A stretch of DNA of 64,000 nt from assembly GCA_003416985.1 (NCBI GenBank), contig QVIN01000001.1, positions 620,001-684,000 of the forward strand, read 5' to 3'. Within the stretch, counting starts at the first letter, position 1; every line of letters begins with the position of its first letter. Shown here in pieces: positions 8,892 through 17,963 of this stretch. The position numbers were made by a program, and so were the translations under genes. Source of the stretch: Duganella sp. BJB480. GTDB lineage: Bacteria; Pseudomonadota; Gammaproteobacteria; Burkholderiales; Burkholderiaceae_D. The notes under the pieces were generated by a model. The model was given only the letters and a program-made list of their open reading frames with translations, was not told the origin of the DNA and made no database searches.

Positions 8892-10427
8892 TCAGGCGGT
8901 CGACATGGCGTTGGCCGCCACGGTGCTATACAGGTCGTTGGCGCCGGTGCGGATGATCCAGTGTTCCGGATACGGATCGCTGGCGAAGCGGTTGTGGCGC
9001 GGGACGCGGCTCAGTTTATCGAGCGGCACGGTCGGCGCCAGCGCGGTTTCCTTGCCGGTCAACTGGTCCAGGTGCCAGAAGCCGCCGTCGCGGTGCAGCA
9101 GCAGCGGCAGCGCGGCCGCATGCGGCGCGGCGGCGAAGGACTTGACCGGATAGCCGGGATGCGTCTCCGGCATCAGCAGGTAGAAGCACTCGGCGTTGGC
9201 GCCCTGGTCGATGCGGTGCAGGATCACGCCATGCGGCATGATGGCCGACACCGACAACACCACGATGCCCTTGATGCTGGCGCTTAGCTCGATGCGCATG
9301 CCCAGCCGCAGCGCGGTCGGCTTGTGCTTGCCGGGCCAGACGCCGTCCAGCAGCAGGCCATAGCGCGATACGTCCTCGATCTCGAACCCCTGGCCGGAAC
9401 GGCGTATCACCGCGTGGCGGCCGGACAGGCGGCGTGTAAGGCCGTTGGTATCCTGGCCGTCGGCGCTGTAGTGGGTCAGCAGCACGTCCGATTCGGGATC
9501 GACCAGTTCAAAGCGTCCCAGCACGCATTCTTCCATCGCGAACAAACGGATCTGGCGCTGGGCGCCGGCTTCCGGTGCGGCGTTGACCAGGCAGGCCGCG
9601 CGGCTCGGATGCGGATGCATGGCGGCGGCCACCGGCATGTCGATCTCGATCAGGTCCTCGTCCCAGGCGATGGTCGTGAAGCCCATGTCGACCTTGCCGG
9701 CCGGCGCGTTCAGGTCCAGATGCGCGATGCCGGCGTTGCGCGCGGTGACGTCGATATCGAGACTGTCGCCGCCCTGCGCGCTGACGCGGGCGATGGAGGC
9801 GTCGTCCGCCATCACGCGCACGTTCTTGTGCGTGCTGAGGAAGATGCGGTGGATTTCGGTCAGCGTCGCGTCCAGGCGCGGCACCAGGATGACGAAGGTG
9901 CACACCCATTTGCGCGAGGCCAGCGCCGCGTGTTGGCTCAGCAGCTCGATGCTGATCTGGTATTGGCCGTGCTCCTTGCCGCGCGAGGAGAACTCGACGA
10001 ACACGGGCCGCCATTCGCCGCTGGTGGCGCGCACGAACTGCTGGCGCGCGGCGCCGTTGGGGATCAGGTCGGACTGTACTTGCAGCGTCAGTTGCGGCGC
10101 GCAGGCGTCCGGCATGCCGCGCAATTCCATCTTCAGGGTCTGGCGGCCACCGGCGGCGCGCGGGTCGAAGCCGCTGATGTGCAGCTGCGGGCGCTCCGAC
10201 TGGGCGCGCTGCAGCGGACGGGCGTAGGTGCTGGGTGCTTGGGCGGTGGTGTCGGCAGGGGCGGCGTCCAGCACCGTGCCGGGGACGCCGGAACGGGTGC
10301 GGCGCACGGCACTCAGCAGGTCAAAGCTGGAGGGCTCTGCTTGGGCGTGGCCGCCTTCGCAAGCTTGCGCTCCTGGCATGACCCAGTAGGTGCAATGCGG
10401 GTGCTGGGCATTACTGCATTTTTTCAT
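8892..10427 (-). CDS. FHA domain protein
   Basis: A 511-residue protein, the last gene of the six-gene kinase/RodA operon. The N-terminus has clustered Cys/His (CSNAQHPHC and a later CEGGH), suggesting a small metal-binding knuckle. The middle (about 80-290) looks beta-rich and is unassigned. A forkhead-associated domain follows: Gly304-Arg305 in VLGRF, Ser335-x2-His338 in LSGRH, and an SRYGLLLDG loop. FHA domains bind phosphothreonine, so it is a likely reader of the operon's kinase. A C-terminal part (about 400-511) is unassigned. No membrane segment is seen. A 137-base gap separates it from the PP2C gene. Confidence 0.8.
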   Translation of the reverse strand: MKKCSNAQHPHCTYWVMPGAQACEGGHAQAEPSSFDLLSAVRRTRSGVPGTVLDAAPADTTAQAPSTYARPLQRAQSERPQLHISGFDPRAAGGRQTLKMELRGMPDACAPQLTLQVQSDLIPNGAARQQFVRATSGEWRPVFVEFSSRGKEHGQYQISIELLSQHAALASRKWVCTFVILVPRLDATLTEIHRIFLSTHKNVRVMADDASIARVSAQGGDSLDIDVTARNAGIAHLDLNAPAGKVDMGFTTIAWDEDLIEIDMPVAAAMHPHPSRAACLVNAAPEAGAQRQIRLFAMEECVLGRFELVDPESDVLLTHYSADGQDTNGLTRRLSGRHAVIRRSGQGFEIEDVSRYGLLLDGVWPGKHKPTALRLGMRIELSASIKGIVVLSVSAIMPHGVILHRIDQGANAECFYLLMPETHPGYPVKSFAAAPHAAALPLLLHRDGGFWHLDQLTGKETALAPTVPLDKLSRVPRHNRFASDPYPEHWIIRTGANDLYSTVAANAMSTA

Positions 10428-10564
10428 GGTGAACCGACCGATGGGATACCCGTCAGTTTATGCGGTTTTCACCTGGTTTGGCAATTCGCCGGCCAATCAA
10501 ACGATATATTTTTGAGCCATGCCGCGTCGTGGGGCGGCGGCGCAACACCACCGCCTATCAGTTA

Positions 10565-11662
10565 TCAAAAATGCGACGGCATTGATGCGTGCGGGAGTGC
10601 CGTTTCGTCAACGTTTTCACCGGGTGCGGGAGCGGGGGGGGGCGCGAAGCGCAGCACGATGGCGCTCAGGTTGTCGATGTGGAGCGCGGGCGGCGGATGG
10701 TCGGCATAGTCGTTGAACAGCGCGTCGAGCGCGGCGCCGGCCGAGTGGCCCGGCTGAACCAGCAGCGCCGGCCAGCGCGCGGTCCATTGCAGCGGCCGGC
10801 CGCAGGACCAGAAGCCGTCGGTCGCTAGCAGATAGGTAGCGTCCGCGCGCACGGTCAGCAGGCGGCGGTCGGCCAGGCCGCGCAGGAAGGGCGGCAGGTT
10901 GGCGGTGCTCAGCGCGAGCAGGCCGTCGTCCAGCACCTGCGGATTGGCGAAGGCGTTGCCGAGGATGTAGGCCTGCGTGATCTGCGGGCGGTGTTCGCCG
11001 TGTACCTGCTGCCACCATTCGCGCTCGCCCAGCAGTCCGTGCATGGCGAACGAGGTGGCCGGCACGTGGTCCACCGTGAGCGGCTGCGCGGCTTGCGAGG
11101 TGATTTCGTACAACCGCGAATCGCCCACGTGGTACAGCATCGGCGCGGCGCCGGGCGGAATCTCCAGCAGCGTCAGGGTGGTGCCGGGGCGGCGGAAGCT
11201 GTCGGCGTCGCCCTCGCTGCGGAATTGATCCTGCAGGCGGGCGTGCAGCGCGTCGAGGCGGGTGCCCAGTTCTTCCAGTGTGGCGCAGGCGGGGACCAGT
11301 AGCAGGCCGGTGGCCACGGCTTCGGCGGCCTCGCGGCCGTTGCCGTGGCCGCCCATGCCGTCCAACACGGCCAGGCGCACGTGGCCGCGCGGCCAGTCGG
11401 GCAGGGTGATGCTGTGCGGCGTCTGGTCGCGCAGGAAGACGGCGTGGCCGTTGGCGTCGATGATGAGCAGGTTGTCCTGGTTCTCCGGCACTTGCAGCTT
11501 GCTGACGCTGGCGCTGCTGCGGGCGGCGATGTCGAGGTTGGGGCCGAAGTTCTGCGAGTCGGTGATTCGGGTCATCGGTGCGGGCGCCGTGGCGCGAGAC
11601 ATGAAAGGCCACAGCTTAGCCGAAAATAGGCCGGGGCGGGATGGCATGGCCGCCGGCGTCAT
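10565..11662 (-). CDS. PP2C family Ser/Thr phosphatase
   Basis: A 365-residue cytosolic phosphatase. It shows the PP2C metal-site motifs: Asp101-Gly102 in VLDGMGGHGNG, a VGDSRLYE segment, Asp282 in ATDGFW, and the terminal DNLSAIVL. It should remove phosphate from Ser/Thr in proteins with Mn/Mg and is the obvious antagonist of the kinase encoded first in this operon. The start is taken at the ATG overlapping the SH3 gene stop (ATGA), which implies coupling; later ATGs (protein beginning MSRATAP or MTRITDS) remain possible because no strong ribosome site separates them. The Pro/Ala-rich tail is unusual but short. Confidence 0.88.
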   Translation of the reverse strand: MTPAAMPSRPGLFSAKLWPFMSRATAPAPMTRITDSQNFGPNLDIAARSSASVSKLQVPENQDNLLIIDANGHAVFLRDQTPHSITLPDWPRGHVRLAVLDGMGGHGNGREAAEAVATGLLLVPACATLEELGTRLDALHARLQDQFRSEGDADSFRRPGTTLTLLEIPPGAAPMLYHVGDSRLYEITSQAAQPLTVDHVPATSFAMHGLLGEREWWQQVHGEHRPQITQAYILGNAFANPQVLDDGLLALSTANLPPFLRGLADRRLLTVRADATYLLATDGFWSCGRPLQWTARWPALLVQPGHSAGAALDALFNDYADHPPPALHIDNLSAIVLRFAPPPAPAPGENVDETALPHASMPSHF

Positions 11663-12174
11663 TCGCCGCTCCGGCGCAGCCACAGGCTGTTGACCCAGCC
11701 GGTGTTTTCGTGCCCGGCCACGCTGGTCCTGATCTGCCACCAGTCGCCATTGCGCGCGCCGGTCGGCGTGACGGTGGCGCCGGCCGGCACGGTGATCAGG
11801 CGGGCCGCGTGCACGCCGGCCGCCACGCGCAGGTTCAGGTCGCGGTAGACGGCGAAGGGCTGGCCGGCGATCAGCGGCGCGGATGCCAGCGCCGACGCGC
11901 GGGCCGCTGCCTCCCTTGCCGCGGCAGCGGCCGTGATGGCGCGCGCTTCGGCAGCGCGGTCTGGCGCGATGGCGGCTTCGCTTTCGCTTTGCCGGCTGTG
12001 TACCGCGTACAGTATCAGGCTGCCGAAGCCCCATGCGCCAGCCACCATGATGAGCAGCGCGCGCGCGTTCGGACGGCGCCACCACTGGCGCGGCGTCAGG
12101 TAGGCGGCCAGGAACAGGGTGATCACCAGCCCCGCCGCGAAGGCGCCCGCCGCGTAGAGTTTTGCCGTTTCCAT
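11659..12174 (-). CDS. Membrane-anchored SH3-like domain protein
   Basis: A 171-residue protein. Two hydrophobic helices (about 6-25 and 39-58) are followed by an Ala/Glu-rich linker. A bacterial SH3-like domain (about 105-168) includes VYRDLNLRVAAG and GDWWQIRTSVAGHENTGWVNS. Such domains often bind peptidoglycan or cell-wall peptides in the periplasm. AAGGAG precedes the ATG. Its stop overlaps the PP2C start. In an operon with an FtsW/RodA-type protein, a cell-wall role is a reasonable inference. Confidence 0.75.
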   Translation of the reverse strand: METAKLYAAGAFAAGLVITLFLAAYLTPRQWWRRPNARALLIMVAGAWGFGSLILYAVHSRQSESEAAIAPDRAAEARAITAAAAAREAAARASALASAPLIAGQPFAVYRDLNLRVAAGVHAARLITVPAGATVTPTGARNGDWWQIRTSVAGHENTGWVNSLWLRRSGE

Positions 12175-12191
12175 GCAGGCTCCTTGTGCGC

Positions 12192-13751
12192 TCAGGCGTC
12201 GAAGCGCAGCACGTAATGGCCCGCCACCAGGTGATGGCCGGTCGGCAGAAGATAGGGCGCGTCGGTGTCGGCATCGCCGATGCTGGCGACGAATTCCATC
12301 TTCTCGTTCAAGTGGTACAGGGCCTGCGAGGCGCTCAGGCGGCCGATCTTGTAGCCCTGAGCCGCCGCCTCGAAACTGAAGGCTTCGCGCGAGAGGCCGA
12401 TGCGGTCGGCGCTGGCGGTGTTGGCGCCGCCGGCGCGCTTGAGGAAGCGCGGCGAATCGAGCAGGCGCAATGCCGCCAGCATCGGCGAATTGCGGCCGAA
12501 GCTGAAACGCGCGCCGCTCGCCACCGAGGCGCCGACCGGCTGCGCCAGGCAGATCAGGGCGCGGTAGCGGTCGTCCATCTGCGGCGCAGCGGCCAGCACG
12601 CGGATGGCTTGCGTGTCGACCGGCGTGAAGGTGGCCGGCGCGGTGATGCGCTGGCGGCCTTCGGCGGTGCAGGCATACAGCTCGTCGGACGCGTCGACGA
12701 CGAAGCTGATCGCCGGCTTGCCGTCGCTGGACAAGGCCAGTGCGCGGTTGAACGGCAGCTCCATCGCTTGCGCGCCGGTGTCGCGGTAGCGGCTCAGGCG
12801 CGGCATGGCCAGCGCCACCAGGCTGACGCGCTGTTGCGACACCGGCGCGTAGGTGGCGTCGCTTTCGCCGGCGTTGTTGGCCGGCTTGTGGCTGACCGGG
12901 ATGGCCGTCATGTCGGGCGCGGTGCCGTTGTGGGCGCGGCTTTGCCATACCGCCGGCTTGCCGGTGTTGACCGGGGCGATGCTGATGGTGTCCGCCGGCG
13001 CGCTGGCTTGCGGGCGCGCCGCCGTTGCGGTGCGCGCGATCTTGAGCATCAGGCGCGGGCTGCCGCCCGGTGTTTCGCGGGTGGACTTGATGGTGTAGTA
13101 GCCGCTGCGCGGATCGAAGCGGCAGTCGTAGGCGTCCTTGGGGCGCATCTGCACGACGGGTGGCGCGTCCGGGCCGTCGTTGATGACGAGGATGGCGCCG
13201 TCGGGGCCGAACGGCCAGCCGCTGGCGATGAAGCTCGCTTCGCCGCCTTCGCCGCCGATCAGCGCCAGGCGCTGGTTGGGGTAGATAGGGCAGACCGGGT
13301 GCCAGATCGCGCTGTCGCGCGAGACGCTGACGTTGTAGAGGATTTTTTCGTCCGGCGCCGGCAGGTACACGGCGTGGCCGAACTTGACTTCGATTTCGCC
13401 CGGCGCCAGCGACGACGTGCCGATCACGTCGTAGCGCACCTGGTCGCCGCCAAGGAGATCGCCGAAGTCCTTCTGGTGCAGCGCCGTCAGCGTCTGCGCC
13501 AGGTCGCGGGCGCGGGCGCCCCGGGTCAGGTGGTAGTCGTCGTCGACTTCTTCCTGCGGCAGCATCAGCGTGACGTGGGAGAAGCAGCGCGTGGCGGCGC
13601 GGCCCTTGTGTTCGCGCGGGCTGCGCTCCAGCAGGTCGCGCAGCAGTGGGCGGCGCGAGAACAGCGCCAGGCCGGGCGCCTGCCAGATCGCCTCGGCGTT
13701 GAAGACGTCGGGAATGCGGCCCAGGACTTGGTGTTGTACATAGATCGGCAT
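12192..13751 (-). CDS. Unrecognised protein of the kinase/RodA operon with FHA-like C-terminus
   Basis: A 519-residue protein I cannot place in a family. No signal peptide or membrane helix is evident. The N-terminal 270 residues contain alternating hydrophobic segments suggesting beta structure. A low-complexity linker (about 235-310) is Ala/Pro/Thr-rich. The C-terminal part has a pattern resembling a degenerate FHA domain: a FGRNSP start, SREAFSFE about 40 residues on, then LSASQALYHLNE. The ends abut neighbours (3 bases after the RodA gene stop, 17 before the SH3 gene), so it is a structural member of the operon. It occupies the slot where actinobacterial loci carry a penicillin-binding protein, but no transpeptidase motifs are present. 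Confidence 0.7.
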   Translation of the reverse strand: MPIYVQHQVLGRIPDVFNAEAIWQAPGLALFSRRPLLRDLLERSPREHKGRAATRCFSHVTLMLPQEEVDDDYHLTRGARARDLAQTLTALHQKDFGDLLGGDQVRYDVIGTSSLAPGEIEVKFGHAVYLPAPDEKILYNVSVSRDSAIWHPVCPIYPNQRLALIGGEGGEASFIASGWPFGPDGAILVINDGPDAPPVVQMRPKDAYDCRFDPRSGYYTIKSTRETPGGSPRLMLKIARTATAARPQASAPADTISIAPVNTGKPAVWQSRAHNGTAPDMTAIPVSHKPANNAGESDATYAPVSQQRVSLVALAMPRLSRYRDTGAQAMELPFNRALALSSDGKPAISFVVDASDELYACTAEGRQRITAPATFTPVDTQAIRVLAAAPQMDDRYRALICLAQPVGASVASGARFSFGRNSPMLAALRLLDSPRFLKRAGGANTASADRIGLSREAFSFEAAAQGYKIGRLSASQALYHLNEKMEFVASIGDADTDAPYLLPTGHHLVAGHYVLRFDA

Positions 13752-13754
13752 GAT

Positions 13755-16265
13755 TCATTCTCCTTCTGATGATTGCGCGCTGATGGCACTGAACGCTAGC
13801 AGGGGGCAGAGGAAAAACAGCAGGTGGCTGCCGCCGGCCGAGAGAAAGCTCATGGGCTGGCCCATGATGGGGAAGATGGCCAGGTTGGTCCCCCACGAGA
13901 GCAGGAAGTGGCCCAGCACGAAGGCGCCGCCGCCGCACAAGGCGAAGTAGCGGAAGCGGCCGGACCAGGCATGGCGGAAGTCGCGCGCCGAGGCGCCGGA
14001 CTGGTAGGCGCGGGCGGCGGTGAGGGCGAGGCCGGCCAGGAAGGCGGCTTGCGCGGCCCACAGCAGCAGGCCGCCAACCAGGCCATGGCGGTTGAGGAAG
14101 AACGAGGCGGCGAAATCGTCCTGCACGGCGGGGATCTGCACCGCGCCGCCGGCCGCCAGGCCGAGCGAGCGCAGGCCGAGCCAGTGGTCGGCGCCAAGCC
14201 AGCCGCCATCGGCGATGGCGCGGGCGCCCAGCAGCAGTTGTTGGCCGGTGTGTGGATGCTCGGCGGGATTGAGCCAGACCAGGAAGCGGTCGGCGTAGAA
14301 GCCCCAGCGTATCAGGTCGTCGGTGCCGACGCAGCGCAGGTAGACGATGGCGCCGGCGGCCGTCAGCGCCATGGCGATCAGCGCGCCGGCCAGCCTGCGG
14401 TTGCGCGCGGCGAGGGCGTAGGCGAAGGCTACGACGGTGCTCCAGATGAGCAGCAGGATCAGCGGCGAGAAGTCGTCAACCTGCACCAGCGAGAGGCCCA
14501 GCAGGGCAAGGAACAGCAGCGCGGGTGCGATCAGTTGCAACCAGCGGGCGCCGTGTTCCGACAGCGTGTGGGGGCCGGCGTGCCAGTTGAAGCGCAGCGC
14601 CAGGCAGTGGGCGGTGAGGGCGGTGAGGGCGAGCTTGGCCAGTTCCACCGGTTGCAGGTCGAAGACGCCTTGTTCATCGCCCCACAGCACTTGCGCGGCC
14701 AGCGCGGCCAAGGCCACGGCGGCGAAAAGGGCGAGCAGCCATTCGATACTGCGTTGCTGGAGGTGGGCGCCGCGCGCGGCCTGGTGTTGTGCCCACAGGC
14801 GCAGCAGACCGCCAAGGCCGGCGCCTGCCGCCAGCATGGCGGCGCTTTTCTGGTAGTAGCGCAGCCAGGACGATTCGGGCGCGCCCAGGCCCAGCTCCAG
14901 CTGCGACAGCAGGCCGGCGGCCAGCAGCACCACGCCGGCGGCGGTCACCAGCGTGAGGCGGCCTGGCAGCGCGAGCCACAGCACCAGCGCGCAGGCGGCC
15001 AACGCCATCGAACATGCGGCGCTTGGCGCGTACCCCGCACGCTGCGACACCAGCGCGACGACGCCGCAAATCAGTACGCCGCCGGCAGCCAGTAGCATGC
15101 TCACGCCACCAAAGCCACCGATGCGCGCAGCGCGGCCAGCGCCGCCAAGGCTAGCTCCGACGCCGCCGGACCGGCCGACGCTGCGCGGCCGGCGAGCCGC
15201 CAGCACGAGGGCCGCCGCCATGCAGGCGAGACTGGCCGCGATGCCGGCCCAAATGGCGCCGGAATGTCCACCGTTCCACAGCGTGCGCTGCTGCCATTCC
15301 CAGCTTACGTGCTCGGGCAGCTTCAGGTCTGGTGCGCTGAACAGGCTCACGTGGCGGCTGGGATGCAGCGTGAGCTGGCCGCCATCCGTCTCCAGCTGGA
15401 AGCGCGTATGGCCGACCACAATCGCCTTCGCACCGGCCAGCGACGCCTCCTGTTTGCGCAAGTCGATCTGCGAACCGGCGCCGTGCACCAACACGGCCGC
15501 ACGGTCGCCATCCGGATTGCCGGCCGTGAGCTGGAGACCGCCGTTGCCACGGGCGATGAGCGCCGCGCCGGGCGTCACCTGCGCCAGTCCGAGCCGATTG
15601 TCGCAATGCAGATTGCCGCCGAAGGACAGCGGACGCGATATCGTCAGCACGCCAGGCACGGCGCGGTTCCACAACGACAGCAGCTTGGACGCCACATGCG
15701 ACTCGGGGCAGTTGGCCTGCTGATGGCCGTCGCGATACAGCACCGCGCCGTCGTAGCGCCATTCATGGCCGTCGCGCGCGAAGGCGATGCTGCCGGTATC
15801 GGCTGCGCGCACATCGAACAACGTGCCGTCGATCTGGAAGCGTTGGCCGCCTGCCAGCGACGTGCTGCCCAACCGTTGATCGTCGCCGTCGCGCAACAGG
15901 ACCACCTGCCGGGTCGCGCTCAGGTTGCGAACCGTCCAGCCATCTTGCGCATCGCGGCGCAGGGACAGGTGATCGCGGTCGGCCTGCGGCGCCGCCAGTT
16001 CGTGCCGCCCCAGCGCGACGGCTTCACCCGGCGCCAGCTTGACGGTGATGGCGGCCGGCAGCCAGGCCGCCGGGGCGCGCAACAGGGCCAGCGCCTGCAA
16101 GCCGCACAACGCGGCCAACAAGGCCAATGTGACGGCGAGGGCGCAATTGGCCGCGGCGGCGCGGGTAATAGCTGCGAGGATATCCGCGGGAGCCGGCCGG
16201 TCGAACGCGGGCCGGCGCGCAGTCGGCTTCGTGGAAAACGGAAGACGCAAAGAGATCGCCATCAT
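13755..16265 (-). CDS. FtsW/RodA/SpoVE family protein with N-terminal FHA-like domain
   Basis: An 836-residue integral membrane protein. One N-terminal helix (about 36-58) is followed by a soluble region (about 70-340) whose beginning resembles an FHA fold (VALGRHELAAP, then DHLSLRRD). Many transmembrane helices follow, in a SEDS arrangement. Family motifs are visible: LQPVELAKLAL, the WLNPAEHPHTGQQLLLGARAI loop, IPAVQDDF with the conserved Asp, and the final MGQPMSFLSAGGS. SEDS proteins are peptidoglycan glycosyltransferases working with a class B PBP; none is encoded here. It is about twice the usual length because of the N-terminal extension. Its start overlaps the kinase stop (ATGA). Cell-wall synthesis under kinase control is inferred. 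Confidence 0.85.
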   Translation of the reverse strand: MMAISLRLPFSTKPTARRPAFDRPAPADILAAITRAAAANCALAVTLALLAALCGLQALALLRAPAAWLPAAITVKLAPGEAVALGRHELAAPQADRDHLSLRRDAQDGWTVRNLSATRQVVLLRDGDDQRLGSTSLAGGQRFQIDGTLFDVRAADTGSIAFARDGHEWRYDGAVLYRDGHQQANCPESHVASKLLSLWNRAVPGVLTISRPLSFGGNLHCDNRLGLAQVTPGAALIARGNGGLQLTAGNPDGDRAAVLVHGAGSQIDLRKQEASLAGAKAIVVGHTRFQLETDGGQLTLHPSRHVSLFSAPDLKLPEHVSWEWQQRTLWNGGHSGAIWAGIAASLACMAAALVLAARRPRSVGRSGGVGASLGGAGRAARIGGFGGVSMLLAAGGVLICGVVALVSQRAGYAPSAACSMALAACALVLWLALPGRLTLVTAAGVVLLAAGLLSQLELGLGAPESSWLRYYQKSAAMLAAGAGLGGLLRLWAQHQAARGAHLQQRSIEWLLALFAAVALAALAAQVLWGDEQGVFDLQPVELAKLALTALTAHCLALRFNWHAGPHTLSEHGARWLQLIAPALLFLALLGLSLVQVDDFSPLILLLIWSTVVAFAYALAARNRRLAGALIAMALTAAGAIVYLRCVGTDDLIRWGFYADRFLVWLNPAEHPHTGQQLLLGARAIADGGWLGADHWLGLRSLGLAAGGAVQIPAVQDDFAASFFLNRHGLVGGLLLWAAQAAFLAGLALTAARAYQSGASARDFRHAWSGRFRYFALCGGGAFVLGHFLLSWGTNLAIFPIMGQPMSFLSAGGSHLLFFLCPLLAFSAISAQSSEGE

Positions 16266-17299
16266 GCCCCCTGGATGGTGCGCCAGCTGTTATTGGCTGT
16301 CGGCCGGTTCATGCCGTGGACTGGATCGGCGGCGTCGAAAACACCGCGAGCCGGCTTGACGCCCTCGATCGCGTGCAGCATGCGGCTGATCTGGATCGCA
16401 TGGCGCGGACGCTGTGCCGGGTCCAGATGCAGCAGCGCGCGCAGCAGCTCAAGCGCCGCATCGCGGGCCGACGCCGGAATCGCTGCGGCGAAGCGCGCCT
16501 CTTCCTCCGCATGCAGCGCCGCCGGAATCGCGCCACCGTGCATGCGCCGCAGCAGGTCGGCGCCTGCCGTGTGATGTTCGCGATAGGCCTGCCCGCAGTC
16601 GCTGCAAAAGCGCAGCGGCAGGCCACCGGTGACGAGGAAGTAGAACATGGCGCCGAGCGAAAAATAGTCGCTGCGCTGGCCGGTGGCGTAGCCGCCGCCG
16701 TCGGCCGGGAAGAACTGTTCCGGCGCCTGCCAATTGGCGGTGCCGGCATACGAGTGAACTTGAAGGCTGCCCAACTGGCGGTTGGTGCCGAAATCGGCCA
16801 GCTTGACGGTGCCCAGGTCCCGGTCCAGCAGCACGTTGGCCGGTTTCAGGTCCAGGTAACGCCAGCCGTATTGATGCACCTTGGCCAGCGCCTGATTGAT
16901 CTGGGCGATCCAGTGAAGGATGCGCGGCAGCGCCAGCGCTTGGCCGCGCCCCTTCAGCGCGATCATGTGCTTGCCCAGGTCCGTGGCCATCAGCTCCAGC
17001 GCCAGCACCGGCAGGCCCTCGTGCCAGCCGCTGTCGAGCAGGCGCACGATGTGGCGCTCGTCCCACGGTTCCAGCGATTGCAGGAAGCCGATTTCATTGT
17101 TTGCGCTGGCGATCCAGCGCTCACGCTGGGCGGGCAGGGCGCGCGCCATCTGCTCGCGGTTGATCAGTTTGAGGGCGACGTCGCGCGTGGCCGGCGGCCC
17201 GCTGGCGCGCCAGATGATGCCGTAGGCCGATCCTCCGATCTGCTCGCGCAGCCGGTAGTGGCCAAGTTCCAAAGCGATGATTGCGTCTGCTGTCGTCAT
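16262..17299 (-). CDS. Ser/Thr protein kinase, non-RD type
   Basis: A 345-residue cytosolic kinase, first gene of the operon. It has a GGSAYG glycine loop, VALKL lysine, DFG at Asp169 and APE in WQAPEQFF. The HRD motif is altered to Tyr-Leu-Asp (Asp150 kept, arginine lost), so regulation should not depend on activation-loop phosphorylation in the usual way. An insertion in the C-lobe carries Cys232-x2-Cys235 followed by two histidines, possibly a small metal knuckle. There is no membrane helix or sensor domain, unlike PknB. PP2C phosphatase and FHA reader are encoded downstream in the same operon. Confidence 0.9.
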   Translation of the reverse strand: MTTADAIIALELGHYRLREQIGGSAYGIIWRASGPPATRDVALKLINREQMARALPAQRERWIASANNEIGFLQSLEPWDERHIVRLLDSGWHEGLPVLALELMATDLGKHMIALKGRGQALALPRILHWIAQINQALAKVHQYGWRYLDLKPANVLLDRDLGTVKLADFGTNRQLGSLQVHSYAGTANWQAPEQFFPADGGGYATGQRSDYFSLGAMFYFLVTGGLPLRFCSDCGQAYREHHTAGADLLRRMHGGAIPAALHAEEEARFAAAIPASARDAALELLRALLHLDPAQRPRHAIQISRMLHAIEGVKPARGVFDAADPVHGMNRPTANNSWRTIQGA

Positions 17300-17350
17300 G
17301 ATTTCCCCTCGGCCCGCGCCGTTACGCTGGGCTAGCGGGGGGAAGACGAA

Positions 17351-17373
17351 AAAAAGCCCCTTGCGGGGCTTTT
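17351..17373 (-). terminator. Intrinsic terminator after the glycine-zipper gene
   Basis: An AGCCCC/GGGGCT stem with a TTGC loop is flanked by an A-tract on the left and a T-run on the right, so it can act in both directions. On the minus strand it lies just after the glycine-zipper gene stop and before the kinase operon start, isolating the two units. Confidence 0.8.
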
Positions 17374-17386
17374 AGGCGCGGGACGC

Positions 17387-17812
17387 TTAACGTTCCCAGC
17401 GATCGTAATGGCGGTGGTGGTGTTCCCAGCGCTCTTCGCGATATTCGCGGTAGTAAGGACGGGCCGGTTCCACATACACCACGCGTGGAGGCGGAGCGTA
17501 GTAGCGTGGCGGCGGAGCGTAATACACCGGGGCCGGTTCGTAGTACACCGGGGCGGGCTGGGTGTACACGCGGGTCTCGACGTAGCGGTCGCCGCGGCCG
17601 TAGTAGCGGTCATTGGTGCTGATGCTGTTGCCGACCGCCGCGCCAACCAGGCCGCCGACGATGGCGCCATCGCGTCCACCGGCATTATGGCCGATGGCTG
17701 CACCGACCACCGCACCGGCGACCGTGTTGAAATCACGGTCGCCTGCGTAGGCCGACGACGATACTGCTGCTGCGGCCAGTAACGCTACACCCATAAATTT
17801 TTTGCTCAACAT
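17387..17812 (-). CDS. Glycine-zipper outer-membrane-type small protein
   Basis: A 141-residue exported protein. Signal peptide: MLSKKF then a hydrophobic stretch ending near AYAG. A glycine-zipper segment follows (about 30-62, VAGAVVGAAIGHNAGG and GAIVGGLVGAAVG), then a Tyr/Pro-rich tail with YYAPPP-like repeats and a His/Arg-rich end. This layout is common in proteobacterial YMGG/Rick_17kDa-like envelope proteins. The start is set by AAGGGG before the ATG at 17812; an upstream in-frame extension lacks a signal peptide. It ends at a strong bidirectional terminator. The exact function is unknown. Confidence 0.82.
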   Translation of the reverse strand: MLSKKFMGVALLAAAAVSSSAYAGDRDFNTVAGAVVGAAIGHNAGGRDGAIVGGLVGAAVGNSISTNDRYYGRGDRYVETRVYTQPAPVYYEPAPVYYAPPPRYYAPPPRVVYVEPARPYYREYREERWEHHHRHYDRWER

Positions 17813-17963
17813 GGTATTTCCCCTTGCGGTGGCCCGGATCGGAATGATACGTCGGCCAGTGACTTCACTATAAAGCCCGCAGAAAAATACGCCACGTCTT
17901 ATACACATGCTTACAAACCGGCGGATCCGGTAATGGCTTGTAACAATTGGCGCCGGCCCCCAC

